Shown one piece after another: positions 28,751 to 38,729 of a DNA stretch of 64,000 bases. Position 1 is the stretch's first letter. Every line of letters begins with the position of its first letter. Both the position numbers and the translations under genes were made by a program. The notes under the pieces are model-generated. The model saw only the letters and a program-made list of their open reading frames with translations, was not told the DNA's origin and ran no database searches. The DNA lies in NCBI RefSeq assembly GCF_019343105.1, contig NZ_CP073765.1, forward strand, positions 186,001-250,000. The letters are read 5' to 3'. Source of the DNA: Methylovirgula sp. HY1 (GTDB taxonomy: Bacteria; Pseudomonadota; Alphaproteobacteria; Rhizobiales; Beijerinckiaceae).

Positions 28751-29809
28751 ATGTCTTCATCCAAGGTCGCATTGATAACGGGCATTACAGGCCAAGACGG
28801 GGCACTCCTTGCCGAACTGCTTCTGGCAAAAGGCTATACCGTTCATGGCATCAAGCGCCGATCGTCGCTCATCAATACGGAACGTGTCGATCATCTCTAT
28901 CACGATCCACATGAAGCGGATGTGCGCTTCTTCATGTCCTATGGCGATCTGACCGATGCCACCAATCTGATCCGCATCGTGCAAGAGGTTCAGCCGGACG
29001 AGATCTATAATCTCGCCGCGCAAAGCCATGTTCAGGTCAGTTTCGAGACGCCGGAATATACGGCCAATTCCGATGCGCTCGGAACATTGCGCCTGCTCGA
29101 AGCGATAAGAATTCTCAACCTTTCTGAAAAGACGCGCTTCTACCAGGCTTCGACGTCCGAGCTTTACGGCAAGGTGCAGGCGATCCCACAAAATGAATCG
29201 ACGCCATTTTATCCGCGCTCGCCTTATGGCGTCGCCAAGCTCTATGCCTATTGGATCACCGTCAATTATCGCGAAGCCTACGGCATGCATGCCTCGAACG
29301 GGATCCTGTTCAATCACGAAGGGCCGTCCCGCGCCGAAACTTTCGTCACCCGTAAAATCACGCGGGCCGTCGCAGCGATCCATTTGGGATTGCAAGACAA
29401 GCTCTATCTCGGAAATCTCGACGCCAAACGCGATTGGGGACATGCGCGCGATTATGTCGAGGGCATGTGGCGGATTCTTCAGCAAGACGAACCGGATGAT
29501 TATGTGCTCGCCACCGGCGAGACCCATACGGTGCGGGAATTCGTCGAACGCGCCTTCGCCGAAGTCGGTGTGGAACTCGTCTGGAGCGGCGAAGGCGTCG
29601 CCGAGTGCGGTCGCGATCGCAAGACCGGCAAGACCCTCGTCGAGATCGATACGAATTATTTCCGTCCGACGGAAGTCGATCTGCTGCTCGGCGATCCGAC
29701 CAAGGCGCGCGAAAAGCTCGGTTGGACTCATAAGACGACATTTGCACAGCTCGTCGCCGAAATGGTCGCCAGCGATCTGATCGTCATGAAACAACGCGGT
29801 CACATTTGA
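28751..29809 (+). CDS. gmd: GDP-mannose 4,6-dehydratase
   Basis: Converts GDP-D-mannose to GDP-4-keto-6-deoxymannose. 352 residues with [36 protein letters not shown] and [12 protein letters not shown] (YxxxK). The family segment usually read NHESPRRGETF appears as [11 protein letters not shown]. It is first of a two-gene GDP-fucose unit and now separated from the rest of the polysaccharide locus by 5 kb of mobile DNA. Confidence 0.94.
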   Translation: MSSSKVALITGITGQDGALLAELLLAKGYTVHGIKRRSSLINTERVDHLYHDPHEADVRFFMSYGDLTDATNLIRIVQEVQPDEIYNLAAQSHVQVSFETPEYTANSDALGTLRLLEAIRILNLSEKTRFYQASTSELYGKVQAIPQNESTPFYPRSPYGVAKLYAYWITVNYREAYGMHASNGILFNHEGPSRAETFVTRKITRAVAAIHLGLQDKLYLGNLDAKRDWGHARDYVEGMWRILQQDEPDDYVLATGETHTVREFVERAFAEVGVELVWSGEGVAECGRDRKTGKTLVEIDTNYFRPTEVDLLLGDPTKAREKLGWTHKTTFAQLVAEMVASDLIVMKQRGHI

Positions 29810-29894
29810 TGGGCCGCCACAGCAACCAAAGCTCTTTGTTCCCAAAGGGCCTCGGCTCGGTGGAAATTGGCGATCGAGCACGAGTAATAAAAAA

Positions 29895-30851
29895 ATGAAC
29901 GCGTCGCGTATCTTCCTCGCCGGTCACCGGGGCATGGTCGGCGCCGCTATCCAACGCCGTTTGGCGCGCGAAAATGTCGATGTTCTCACCGCCGGTCATG
30001 AGACACTCGATCTGCGTGAGCAGGCGGATGTCCGGGCTTATATGGAGCGCGAAAGGCCGGATGTCGTGGTCCTCGCCGCCGCCAAGGTCGGCGGCATATT
30101 GGCGAATGATTCTTTTCCAGCAGATTTTCTCGGCGACAATCTCGCGATCGAATTGAATATCATCCATGAAGCGCATCGCGCCGGCGTCGAACGGCTGGTG
30201 TTTCTCGGTTCATCCTGTATCTATCCGAAATTTGCCGCGCAGCCGATCCGCGAAGAGGCCCTGCTGACCGGAGCGCTGGAGCCGACCAACGAGTGGTATG
30301 CAATTGCCAAAATCGCCGGCATCAAGCTCTGCCAAGCCTATCGCCGGCAATATGGCCGGCATTACATCTCGCTGATGCCGTGCAATCTCTATGGCCCCAA
30401 CGACAATTTCGATCTGGCGACGAGCCACGTCTTGCCGGCGCTGATCCGCAAATTTCATGAAGCGAAGCAAGACCGTAAAAGTGAAGTCGTGGTGTGGGGT
30501 TCGGGCACGCCGCGGCGCGAATTCATGCATGTCGACGATCTCGCCGACGCAACAGTTTTTCTTATGCGTCACTATGACGAGGATGGGCCGATCAATTGCG
30601 GCGCTGGATTCGATTTGTCCATTGGCGAGCTCGCGGAGAAGATCCGACGCATCGTCGAATTTGAGGGCCGGATCGTCTTCGATGCGACCAAGCCGGACGG
30701 GACTCCCCGCAAGCTCATGGATTCGAGCCGGATCGTCGCACAGGGCTGGAAGCCCAAGATCGACCTCGACGAAGGCATAGCCGACGCCTACCGGTGGTTT
30801 CTCGAACATCAAGCAGAGGAACATTCTCGGACGCGTGCTATGCGGCGTTAG
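29895..30851 (+). CDS. fcl: GDP-L-fucose synthase (epimerase/reductase)
   Basis: Makes GDP-L-fucose from the Gmd product. [24 protein letters not shown] and [20 protein letters not shown] (Tyr/Lys pair) match WcaG/Fcl. 318 residues. The TAG stop coincides with the TA target plus the first G of an IS630 remnant, so the last codons may have been altered by that insertion. Confidence 0.93.
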   Translation: MNASRIFLAGHRGMVGAAIQRRLARENVDVLTAGHETLDLREQADVRAYMERERPDVVVLAAAKVGGILANDSFPADFLGDNLAIELNIIHEAHRAGVERLVFLGSSCIYPKFAAQPIREEALLTGALEPTNEWYAIAKIAGIKLCQAYRRQYGRHYISLMPCNLYGPNDNFDLATSHVLPALIRKFHEAKQDRKSEVVVWGSGTPRREFMHVDDLADATVFLMRHYDEDGPINCGAGFDLSIGELAEKIRRIVEFEGRIVFDATKPDGTPRKLMDSSRIVAQGWKPKIDLDEGIADAYRWFLEHQAEEHSRTRAMRR

Positions 30852-31040
30852 ATCGGTTCACGGTTTGTCGGGAGCGTATCCGGCGTTGGCGAAATAGTTT
30901 CGACATTCTTTGGCCTCGATGGCTTCGACGAGGTGGCCGATGTGACGCCACGTGTCCTCGACCGTTCGCTTCTGGCCATGTCGCATCCAGTGTTTGATTG
31001 TTTGATTTTGGTGAAGGCCTGCTCGATCGACTTGGGACGC
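30851..31040 (-). pseudogene. IS630 transposase remnant (3' end only)
   Basis: Close relative of the right end of IS630 copy 1. It encodes HWMRHGQKRTVEDTWRHIGH and ECRNYFANAGYAPDKP, the last ~50 residues of the transposase. The terminus (gatcggttcacggtttg) differs slightly from copy 1. The sequence ends abruptly near 31040; a duplicated tttgatt lies inside. Confidence 0.8.
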
Positions 31041-31415
31041 TCGCACCGCTTACGATATGCGCGGGGGTGCGATGTCTATTACGTGACTCTGTTATCGAAA
31101 ATGCCGCGGTAATATAGTACATCCATCTGAATTTGCCCCCGGCAGGGCACGATCGAAGAGCAAACTGCGTATGCGCCGAAGGTGCATACCAGTTTGCGGT
31201 ATCGTGCTGTCAATTTTTTCAGTCCCAAGGGGTCTATTCTGTCCTGAAATGGTATGGGTTTGCCGCTCTCGTTGAGTGTCTAACTACTTGTTTTAATGGC
31301 ATTGTTTGGATAATTGCATAGGGGTAGGGGTAGGCATCAAAATTAGTCGGCCGATCGCTGCGCGATTGCGATTTTGGTGTGTTTTTGGGTGTTTTCTGCC
31401 GGTACGGTTAGAAAT
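31041..31415. other. Non-coding AT-rich stretch after the IS630 remnant
   Basis: No gene was supported. Composition drops from ~60% to below 50% GC. A run of tttgg/gtgtt words leads into the palindrome array. It may be imported DNA. Confidence 0.4.
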
Positions 31416-31850
31416 GGTGAGAGCGGATCAGATGTGGTTGGCTCTCACCTATTTTGCGGGTTCCTACCTATAATAAGTGAGAACGATCTAACATATTGAT
31501 TTATTTTGATGTTTTAAATAGTGATTTGCGGGTTTCGCGGCTATCCGTACTCGATGATGCGAAAAAATGTGATATTACGAAAAATAGGTGAGAGCGATTT
31601 GCTCTTACTTAGATTTTAGCGTAATACATTGAATTAATGTGTAATTGATATATGAATAGGTGAGAGCATTGATTCTCACCTATTTTATTTGTATGTGCTT
31701 GATTTATATAATTGTGTTGGTGAGAATATGTCAGATAGGTTGGTTCTTACCTTTAAAAGGTGAGAATGTGGGTTCTTACGTGAGAATGGTGGTTCTCACT
31801 TAAAATAAGTGAGAACGTTGGTTCTCGCGTGAGAATGTAGTCTCTTACTC
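31416..31850. repeat. Array of GTGAGAA/TTCTCAC palindromes in AT-rich DNA
   Basis: Nine copies of GTGAGA[A/G] face eight copies of TTCTCAC-like sequence within ~430 bp. Many are paired as hairpins: 31416-31424 with 31441-31449 (GGTGAGAGC, perfect); 31581-31595 with 31601-31617; 31654-31667 with 31673-31685; 31744-31766 (palindrome with TTCTTACC/GGTGAGAA arms); 31793-31815 (TTCTCACTT/AAGTGAGAA arms). Spacing in the right half is ~20-29 bp. No ORF covers it. It resembles an iteron or multi-site operator array more than a gene. Confidence 0.75.
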
Positions 31851-31892
31851 GTTATTGGTAAGTGGCCTGCTGCCGGTTTGATGGACACGCAG

Positions 31893-32205
31893 TTAAGCTA
31901 ACCCCGCTTTGGTTTCGAACTCAATCGGGCTGAGATAGCCCAAAGTCGAGTGCCTGCGAACCGCGTTGTAGAAACGCTCGATGTAATCGAACACGTCGGC
32001 TCTCGCCTGGTCTCTGGTCCTATAGACTTTTGCTGCCGTTCGCTCGGTCTTGAGCGACGAGAAGAAGCTCTCCATCGCGGCGTTGTCCCAGCAATTGCCG
32101 GATCGGCTCATCGAACAAGCAACACCATGCTCGGCGAGCAAGCGCTGGAACGGCTCGCTCGTATATTGGCTGCCGCGATCCGAGTGATGTAGCAGAGCAT
32201 TCGGT
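31893..32205 (-). pseudogene. IS3 family OrfB, C-terminal fragment
   Basis: Encodes LLHHSDRGSQYTSEPFQRLL through GNCWDNAAMESFFSSLKTE (DDE Asp and Glu region) to STLGYLSPIEFETKAGLA. Everything upstream of the second catalytic Asp is missing; the break is near 32205. It is not related in sequence to the IS3 at 26.4 kb. Confidence 0.85.
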
Positions 32206-32319
32206 CTTCCAGTATCCCTACGCTAGCGGCCGCCTGGCGTTGATCTCGATATTGGAGATAGCTTTCCGAAGAGTGGCACGATGATCGTGTCCACTTATGG
32301 ATAATGGACACCATCGCTA

Positions 32320-32697
32320 ATGTCGGTCGGCAATGACGAAGATTTTGTGCCGGGCGGGCGCAAGCGTCGATCCTGGACGCGGGACGAGAAGCGTCGGATC
32401 GTTGAAGAGAGCCTTCAGGACGGGGCGTCGATCGCCGAGGTCGCCCGACGTCACGAGCTCAACGCCAATCTCTTGTTCACCTGGCGTCGCAAGATGGGCA
32501 TTGAGCCGACTGAGCAGCCCGTCCCGATGGAAATCGTCCCCGTGACGATTGCGCGGGGATTGGCCGGGGAAGAGCATTGCCCGGATGTGGCCGGCCAGAT
32601 GGAAATCATTCTTGCGGAAGGCGAGCGGATCATCGTTTGGGCCGATGTCGAGACGGCGGCGTTGTCGCGCGTATTGAAGGCATTGTCGCGGCGATGA
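32320..32697 (+). CDS. tnpA: IS66 TnpA, copy 1
   Basis: 125 residues with the helix-turn-helix RRSWTRDEKRRIVEESLQDG...VARRHELNANLLFTWRRK. Accessory DNA-binding protein of IS66 transposition. Overlaps tnpB by four bases (32694). Confidence 0.88.
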   Translation: MSVGNDEDFVPGGRKRRSWTRDEKRRIVEESLQDGASIAEVARRHELNANLLFTWRRKMGIEPTEQPVPMEIVPVTIARGLAGEEHCPDVAGQMEIILAEGERIIVWADVETAALSRVLKALSRR

Positions 32698-32804
32698 TTC
32701 CGATTCCGAGCGGCGTCAGGGTCTGGATTGCGACTGGGCATACCGACATGCGGCGTGGCATGCAGGGTCTGGCGCTGCAGGTCCAAGAGAGTTTGAAACG
32801 CAAT

Positions 32805-32896
32805 CCCCATATATGTGTCGGGCGTGGATATGTGGCGGCGCGGTCCAGGAGCCGCTGATTCCGCAGCGTTCTCGGATTTCGCCGACACATAATATC
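32805..32896 (+). repeat. RIT left inverted repeat
   Basis: 92 bp, exact complement of 38638-38729. It contains GTGTCGGGCGTGGATATGTG and a second GTGTCGGCG-type half in inverted orientation (gccgacacat). The stop codon of ritC lies in its inner end. Confidence 0.92.
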
Positions 32897-33395
32897 AGAT
32901 GCCTTCGAGCAGCCGCAGCACCGCATCCTTGGGTTTGAAGCGAGCGGCGTCGGCGCCAGAGACCCCCGCCTTTTCCAGCCCTCGTCGCATCATCTCGACG
33001 TCTGCTGCGGCGTAGCGATGCGTGGTCGCTACTTGCGAATGCCCCAGCCACGCCTGGATGGTTAGAAGGTCCACGCCCGATTGCAACAGCGTCATTGCAA
33101 GCGAGTGTCGAAAGACGTGAGGCGATATGGGTTTGCGCCCCAGGTCCGGGATGGTCGCCGTCGCTGTTGCGACGGCCCGCCGCACGATGTGCGTCGCTCC
33201 AAAGCGCGTCAGCCGTGTCTCGTGCGTGCCGACGAAGAGTGGGCGCGTCTCATGGAGAGCGACGCCTCGCTCGTTCAGCAGCGCCTTCAGTCCTTTTGTA
33301 AGCGCTCAACCGACACCCTTGTATTTTGATTGATTTGAGCATGCGAGAACAGCCTGCGTTTGCAGGAGGTGCGGGCATTGTCAGGAGACATCAAA

Positions 33396-33788
33396 ATGGA
33401 CGTCCAATTGGACGTCTCCAAATCGGGGTACGCTGGTCGGCTTGATGTGATTGAGGGTCCAACTGGGCGACGACAGCGGACGAATGCCGAAAAGGCCCAG
33501 ATTGCAGCGGAGAGCTTGAGGGCGGGAGCCAGTATTGCCGAGATGGCGCGTCGTTACGCGATTACGCGGTGGCAGATTTACGACTGGCGCAAGCGGCTGA
33601 GAGACGGACGCCTGGTCGCTGAAGGCACTCCTCATTTTGCAGCAGTGATTGTCGAAGAGCCTCCACAGAGACCAGCCGCGCACGCCTTTATCGAAATCGT
33701 TGTCGGGGATGTCATTATCCGCGCGGGTCGGCATGCTGACGAAGACCATTTGGCACAGGTGATCCGTGCGGCGCGGATGGTGCGATGA
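33396..33788 (+). CDS. tnpA: IS66 TnpA, copy 2
   Basis: 130 residues from the ATG at 33396, preceded by AGGAGA; an alternative TTG at 33360 is less likely. Helix-turn-helix RTNAEKAQIAAESLRAGASI...YAITRWQIYDWRKR. Overlaps tnpB by ATGA. Confidence 0.88.
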   Translation: MDVQLDVSKSGYAGRLDVIEGPTGRRQRTNAEKAQIAAESLRAGASIAEMARRYAITRWQIYDWRKRLRDGRLVAEGTPHFAAVIVEEPPQRPAAHAFIEIVVGDVIIRAGRHADEDHLAQVIRAARMVR

Positions 33789-34138
33789 TTGCGGCTGGGG
33801 AGCATCTTCGTATTTATGTGGCGACGCGGCCGGTTGACTTCCGATGCGGCCACGACGGTCTCGCGGCGCTTGTGGAGCCGATATTCGGACTTGATCCTTT
33901 TAGCGGGGCTGCCTTCGTCTTTCGCGCGAAGCGGGCTGACAGAATCAAGATCCTCGTCTGGGATCAAACCGGTCTGGTTCTGATCCACAAGCGGCTTGAG
34001 GGTTGCAAGTTCGTATGGCCGCAGGTTCGCAACGGCGTGATGGTGATGTCGGCGGTTCAATTTTCGGCGCTCTTTTCAGGCCTCGACTGGATGTTGATCC
34101 GGGCCGAACGACAGCGTCCTCCACAGCTTGCGGGATGA
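33785..34138 (+). CDS. tnpB: IS66 TnpB (Orf2), copy 2
   Basis: 117 residues: HLRIYVATRPVDFRCGHDG, VFRAKRADRIKILVWDQTG and the C-terminal WMLIRAERQRPPQLAG. This is the short IS66 accessory protein of unknown biochemical role, unrelated to the IS605 nuclease of the same name. Confidence 0.9.
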   Translation: MIAAGEHLRIYVATRPVDFRCGHDGLAALVEPIFGLDPFSGAAFVFRAKRADRIKILVWDQTGLVLIHKRLEGCKFVWPQVRNGVMVMSAVQFSALFSGLDWMLIRAERQRPPQLAG

Positions 34139-34206
34139 CTGCGGCGCAGTGACTCGGGTCAGTTTTTTCGTCATGGTTCCTGCCGCCGTTTGGCGTAGAA
34201 TGACGC

Positions 34207-35790
34207 ATGGACATTGCGTCGCTCAGCGTAGAAAACACGGCCTTGAAGGAGCTTCTGGCGCAGACGCAAGCAAGTCTTGCGGAGCATCAGGCGGCCTTGG
34301 CTCAGTCGGAAGAAGCACGCCGGCGGCTGGAAAGTATCCTCAGCAATTTACGGCGCGAGAAATTCGGCGCGACATCGGAAAAGCTGAGCCCCGAACAATA
34401 TAATCTTCCGCTTGAAGATGTCGAAATCGCCCAAGGGATTCTCGATGCCGCGCATGAAAGGGCTCAAGCGCTCATCAGGCCGGTACCCAAAGAGCCCGGC
34501 ACCCGAAATGGCAATCGTGGGTGCCTGCCGTTTCATCTGCCGCGGGTGGAACGGATCATAGAGCCTGAGAGTACACAATGTCCGTGCGGCTGCGGCGAGA
34601 TGGCAAGGATCGGCGAGGACGTCTCGGAGAGGCTCGACAGGATACCCGCGCAATTGCGTGTGCTCGTCACCCGCCGTCCTAAATATGTTTGCCGTCACTG
34701 CGCCGGCGCCGTCGTTCAGGCGCACGCGCCAGAGCATATCGTGCCAAGCGGCTTGCCGACCGAGGCCCTGATCGCTCAGATCATCGTCGCCAAGTTCGGT
34801 GATCATCTGCCGTTTTATCGCCAGGCCAAAATCTATGCCCGGGAAGGCATCGTGCTTGATCGGGCGAGCCTCGGCAACTGGGTCGGCCGTGCCTGCTTCC
34901 ATCTTCGCCCGGTAGGCGATTGCATGCACAGGCATCTTGCCCAGGCCGCTCGGCTCTTCATGGACGAAACAACGGCACCGGTCCTCGATCCCGGACGCAA
35001 GCAGACCAGGAAAGGTTACTTCTGGGCGATTGCTTGCGATGACCGAGGCCATAGCGGCATTGGTCCGCCTATTGTCGTGTTCAAATATGCAGCCGGGCGC
35101 AGCGGCCGTTTCGCCGAAGAGTTCCTGAGCGGCTTTCGGGGCCGGTTCCTGCAATGCGATGGCTATGACGGCTACGATCGCCTCACCCGGCTGGAACGGC
35201 CGGAAGGACCATGGAGCCTTGTGCATTGCTGGAGCCACCTGCGCCGCCGTTTTGTCAAACAGATGCGCAACACGAAATCCCCGATTGCGGAAACCGCTGT
35301 TCGTCAGATCGCCGCGCTCTACGCCATCGAAGCGACAGTGCGTGGCCATGCGCCGGAGGCCCGGCTCACGATGCGGCGGCGACAGTCAGCACCAATTATC
35401 GAGGCGTTAAAGCCATGGCTCGAAAAACAATTGTCGATGATCTCTTCAGGTTCCGTGCTGGCGGAAGACATCCGCTATGCGCTCAATCACTGGGAAGGCC
35501 TGACGCGCTTCCTTGAAGATGGCCGTCTCGAGCTGGATACGAACCCTGTTGAGAACTCGATCAGGCCAATAGCGCTAACGCGCAAAAATGCGCTCTTTGC
35601 GGGCCACGAAATCGGCGCCGAAAATTGGGCTCTTCTGGCCTCCATCGTCGGCACCTGCAAACTCAACGACGTTGACCCTGTCGCCTATCTCGAAAAGACC
35701 CTGGTCGCCATCATCAACGGCCATCCCCAAAGCCAAATCGACGAACTCATGCCATGGCGCTTCCAAAGAATGTCAAGCCGAAACCAATAG
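34207..35790 (+). CDS. tnpC: IS66 DDE transposase TnpC, copy 2
   Basis: 527 residues. A leucine-rich coiled N-terminus and a zinc-finger region (CPCGCGEM, CRHCAG) precede the DDE core: FMDETTAPVLDPG (Asp), LQCDGYDGYDRL (Asp) and NPVENSIRPIALTRKNALF (Glu). Uninterrupted and of normal length. It ends 20 bp before the IS terminus. Confidence 0.93.
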   Translation: MDIASLSVENTALKELLAQTQASLAEHQAALAQSEEARRRLESILSNLRREKFGATSEKLSPEQYNLPLEDVEIAQGILDAAHERAQALIRPVPKEPGTRNGNRGCLPFHLPRVERIIEPESTQCPCGCGEMARIGEDVSERLDRIPAQLRVLVTRRPKYVCRHCAGAVVQAHAPEHIVPSGLPTEALIAQIIVAKFGDHLPFYRQAKIYAREGIVLDRASLGNWVGRACFHLRPVGDCMHRHLAQAARLFMDETTAPVLDPGRKQTRKGYFWAIACDDRGHSGIGPPIVVFKYAAGRSGRFAEEFLSGFRGRFLQCDGYDGYDRLTRLERPEGPWSLVHCWSHLRRRFVKQMRNTKSPIAETAVRQIAALYAIEATVRGHAPEARLTMRRRQSAPIIEALKPWLEKQLSMISSGSVLAEDIRYALNHWEGLTRFLEDGRLELDTNPVENSIRPIALTRKNALFAGHEIGAENWALLASIVGTCKLNDVDPVAYLEKTLVAIINGHPQSQIDELMPWRFQRMSSRNQ

Positions 35791-36419
35791 GGCTTCGATA
35801 AAGCGCTTACGTCCTTTTACGAGATCGCTCGGAATTGGCACGATCCGTTCCTTGCGCCCCTTGCCGCGCAGGAGGACCTGCGATCGTGGGCGATCCAACT
35901 GGAGATCGGCAGCGTTCACGCCGATGGCTTCAGAAACGCGCGCTCCGGTGCGCGCCAGGAAAAGCAAAAGCGCCCGATCGCGCCGGCCGCGCGGCGTTTG
36001 TTGATCCGGCGCATTGATCAGAGCATCGAGCTCGTTTCGGGACAGATGATGCGTGACTTCGATGTGCGTTCTTTTAATCGGGATGGCGAGAATGCGTTGG
36101 GCGATTCCCAGCGACGCGGGGTCGTTCGCCGCCACATGATGGAAAAAGGATCGGATAGCCGTCAGGCGCGCGTTTCGCGTCTGAATCGAGTTCTTGCGCT
36201 TCACTTCAAGCTCGTCCAGGAAAGCAAGAACGAGGTCTCGATCGAAATCCGCGACCCCCAATGCCGATGGCTGACGCCCGGTTCTTTCGGCGACGAATAG
36301 CACCAACATACGCAAGGCGTCTCGGTAGCTGGCGACGGTTGAAGGACTTGCGTTTCTTTGGTTGGTCAGCCGGCTTCGAAAAAACGTCTCCAGCAGCGGC
36401 GCAAGCGAGAGATGTGCGC

Positions 36420-37352
36420 TCATAAGGCGCCTCCATCACCAAACGCGCGGTCCGCCGCGATGCCAAGCAGGTCCGCCGTGCCCGTCACGTAATAGGCGGT
36501 GTCGGAGTAACGGGTATGGCCGAGATAGGTGGCCAACAAAGGCAGCAACGCCTGCACATCGGCGCTCTCTCGGTGCCATGCAGCGAGCCGCGTCACGGCG
36601 AATCGGTGTCGCAGATCATGCGGTCTCATCGGCTTGCCGTTGTCCAAGCCAGCGAGCTTACAGGCCGCGTTGAACGCAATATGAAGCCCAGGCGACGACA
36701 GCCGATTGCCACGCGAACTGAGAAAAAATCCGCAATCCTTCGCCACCGGAAACGCCGCATCGCGTTGGCGCGCATACTGGCGCAGCGCCTCCAAAGTCGT
36801 GGTATGAACCGGGACCAGGCGATCCTTGCGAAACTTGGTCTTTCTGATCTGCAAAACTCCGCCGACGATGTCGACATCGGCGCGATCCAGGCGAAGCGCT
36901 TCGCCGGATCGTAGGCCCGTGCTCGCCAGCAAGCCGACCAGCGTGGTCAGTGTGCGCCCCCGTTGAGGGATCGTCGGAGAGAGGTGGCGGCATGCTGCAA
37001 TGAGCGAGGCCAGCTCCCCGTCGCTCAAGATGCGCGGCGGTGGAATGGCTCGGGATCTGGGAAGGGCGCGACGATCAAGCGCTTCGGTCCTCGCGTCGTA
37101 GACGGCGAGATACTCGCAAAAGCGGCGGAGCACTCCATGACGGATGGCTCGACCGTTGGCAGCGCCGGCAAACGATAGGACGAAGTTGAGCGCCATGCCT
37201 TTGGTGAGCGGACCACTTAGCTGCTCCGACTCCACGTGCCGCACGAATGCCCGCAATATGGCGGCCTGCTTCTTGAACGCGTAGCCGAGCGAGCGACGAA
37301 GTTCGATGTAGCTCTGGACCTTCTCGGCCAGCATTTTGGCGAAGACGCTCAT
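36420..37352 (-). CDS. Second RIT tyrosine recombinase (ritB)
   Basis: 310 residues, apparently intact. The N-terminal core-binding domain (MLAEKVQSYIELRRSLGY) is followed by STGLRSGEALRLDRADVD (Arg), IRKTKFRKDRLVPV (Lys), RPHDLRHRFAVTRL (His-x-x-Arg), YLGHTRYSDTAYYVT (His, Tyr). Its ATG overlaps the end of ritA and its stop overlaps the start of ritC by ATGA, so the trio is translated as a coupled set. Confidence 0.9.
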   Translation of the reverse strand: MSVFAKMLAEKVQSYIELRRSLGYAFKKQAAILRAFVRHVESEQLSGPLTKGMALNFVLSFAGAANGRAIRHGVLRRFCEYLAVYDARTEALDRRALPRSRAIPPPRILSDGELASLIAACRHLSPTIPQRGRTLTTLVGLLASTGLRSGEALRLDRADVDIVGGVLQIRKTKFRKDRLVPVHTTTLEALRQYARQRDAAFPVAKDCGFFLSSRGNRLSSPGLHIAFNAACKLAGLDNGKPMRPHDLRHRFAVTRLAAWHRESADVQALLPLLATYLGHTRYSDTAYYVTGTADLLGIAADRAFGDGGAL

Positions 37353-38583
37353 GACGCGTCTCCCGGAAAAGGCAACGCAACGTCGGCGAGCTGCGGCAGC
37401 GCCACCTTCACGTATATAGCGGTGGTATCGATGCTCCGGTGACCCAGGAGATCGGCGACCTCATTGATCGGGCGCCGGCGCCGGACGAGCTGTGTCGCCA
37501 GGCTGTGGCGCAACAGATGCGCGCCTGCGGCGCTGGGAAGCTCAATCCCGGCTTGTTCCAATCGCGAACGGACGATCCTCGAAATTGAGGCGGCGCACTT
37601 GAACGGGCGCGCTGGAGGAGCATACGATAGGAGCACGTGGGGATTGTCGACCTTCGGCCTGGCATGCAGAATGTAGTTTGCAAGCGCCGCGCCTGCTTCG
37701 TTCAAGAGCGGCACGACTCGGTCGCGCTTCCCCTTGGTTCGCAGCACAAGGACTTCCGCTGTTCGCCAGCGGATGTCCTTGAGTTCGAGCGCCCGGAGCT
37801 CCTTGTTGCGCAGACCAGTCGTAGCGAGCACGAGCATGATCGCGCGGTCGCGCATTCCTGACGGCGTCGTCACGTCGATCGCGTCGATCGCACGCTGAAT
37901 ATCCTCCCATGCCAGCCGCGGCGGCAGGTGCGCCAAGCGCCAGCACGGTGTCCGCGGAACGAGCCGGGCAAGATCTTGATCGTTCAGCCCGGACCAGCGA
38001 AGGAAACGAAGGAATGCCCTAACATGCGACGTTGCCGCGGATCGGGTGGAATCGTTGGCCGTCACAGCGACAAGAAATGTTGCACGAGGGCAAGCACGTG
38101 CTCGCCAGTTATCTTGGCGAGAGGCTGATCAGGCAAATTGTCTCGAAGCCATGCGAGAATCCGGCGGCCGGACGTCAGGAGCCCCTCGCAAGTCCTCGGC
38201 TCCAGGCCACGCACGCGGAGGAGATGATCCTGGTAGGCGGCGAGCAGCGGACCATCGGGGTTCGCCAGGCGGCATGGCGCCGAAAACCGCTCCGGCGCGA
38301 CCTTGCGCGCGTGGGCGATGGCCGTTGCCGCACTGATACGCGGACTCTCGGTCCGAAAGCTGAGCAAGAAGCGGTCGACGACATCCTGGTCGATCCTCGC
38401 AGATCGCGCGTCCCTGGCGGCAAACTCGCTGAACTTGGCGAGCCGACCAATGTAAATCTTGGCCGAAACGCGATTGTAGCCAAGGTCGGAGAAATGCGCC
38501 GCAATGCGGTCCATCACATTGCCAAGCGCACCATCGCGAAGCCGCCTGAGCACTTTGGGATACGTGAAATAGAAATCCAACAT
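37349..38583 (-). pseudogene. First RIT tyrosine recombinase (ritA), in two frames
   Basis: The N-terminal frame 38062-38583 (MLDFYFTYPKVLRRLRDG to ALVQHFLSL) and the catalytic frame 37349-38065 (ANDSTRSAATSHVRAFLRFL onward) meet at a GTGA overlap. The second frame has ATTGLRNKELRAL (Arg), RTKGKRDRVVPL (Lys), LLRHSLATQL (His-x-x-Arg, with GAH before it), LGHRSIDTTAIYVKV (His, Tyr). Together they make one ordinary ~410-residue recombinase, so one lost or gained base is likely. The alternative is two genuine coupled genes. The N-terminal start at 38583 avoids codons inside the inverted repeat. Confidence 0.75.
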
Positions 38584-38637
38584 GAACCGCTCTCCCGCCG
38601 GCGCGTCAGGGAAATCCTGAGCCGGAAGGAAGAGGGA

Positions 38638-38729
38638 GATATTATGTGTCGGCGAAATCCGAGAACGCTGCGGAATCAGCGGCTCCTGGACCGCGCCGCC
38701 ACATATCCACGCCCGACACATATATGGGG
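38638..38729 (-). repeat. RIT right inverted repeat
   Basis: Exact 92-bp inverted copy of 32805-32896. It lies upstream of ritA and so probably also contains its promoter. Confidence 0.92.

Larger units (their letters stand above)
33298..35810 (+). mobile_element. IS66 family element, copy 2 (complete, 8-bp target duplication)
   Basis: Termini GTAAGCGCTC (33298) and its inverted partner AAGCGCTTAC (to 35810) match the IS66 consensus GTAAGCG. The 8-bp duplication GTCCTTTT lies at 33290-33297 and 35811-35818. 2513 bp with tnpA, tnpB and tnpC all intact: a young insertion inside ritC. Confidence 0.93.
32895..36423 (-). pseudogene. Third RIT tyrosine recombinase (ritC), split by IS66 copy 2
   Basis: N-terminal part 35811-36423: SAM-like domain then TGARVSEAIG (catalytic Arg) and RGKGRKERIVPIPSDL (Lys). 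C-terminal part 32895-33297: HVFRHSLAMTLL (His-x-x-Arg), LGHSQVATTHRYAA (His and Tyr nucleophile). Removing IS66 copy 2 and one target copy restores DLVKGLKALLNERG in frame, giving a ~330-residue integrase-type recombinase with the complete R-K-H-R-H-Y set. Confidence 0.9.

Noticed and set aside
31416-31850. CRISPR array
   Set aside because: The repeated word is only 7-9 bp, occurs in both orientations with irregular spacing, and no cas gene is near.
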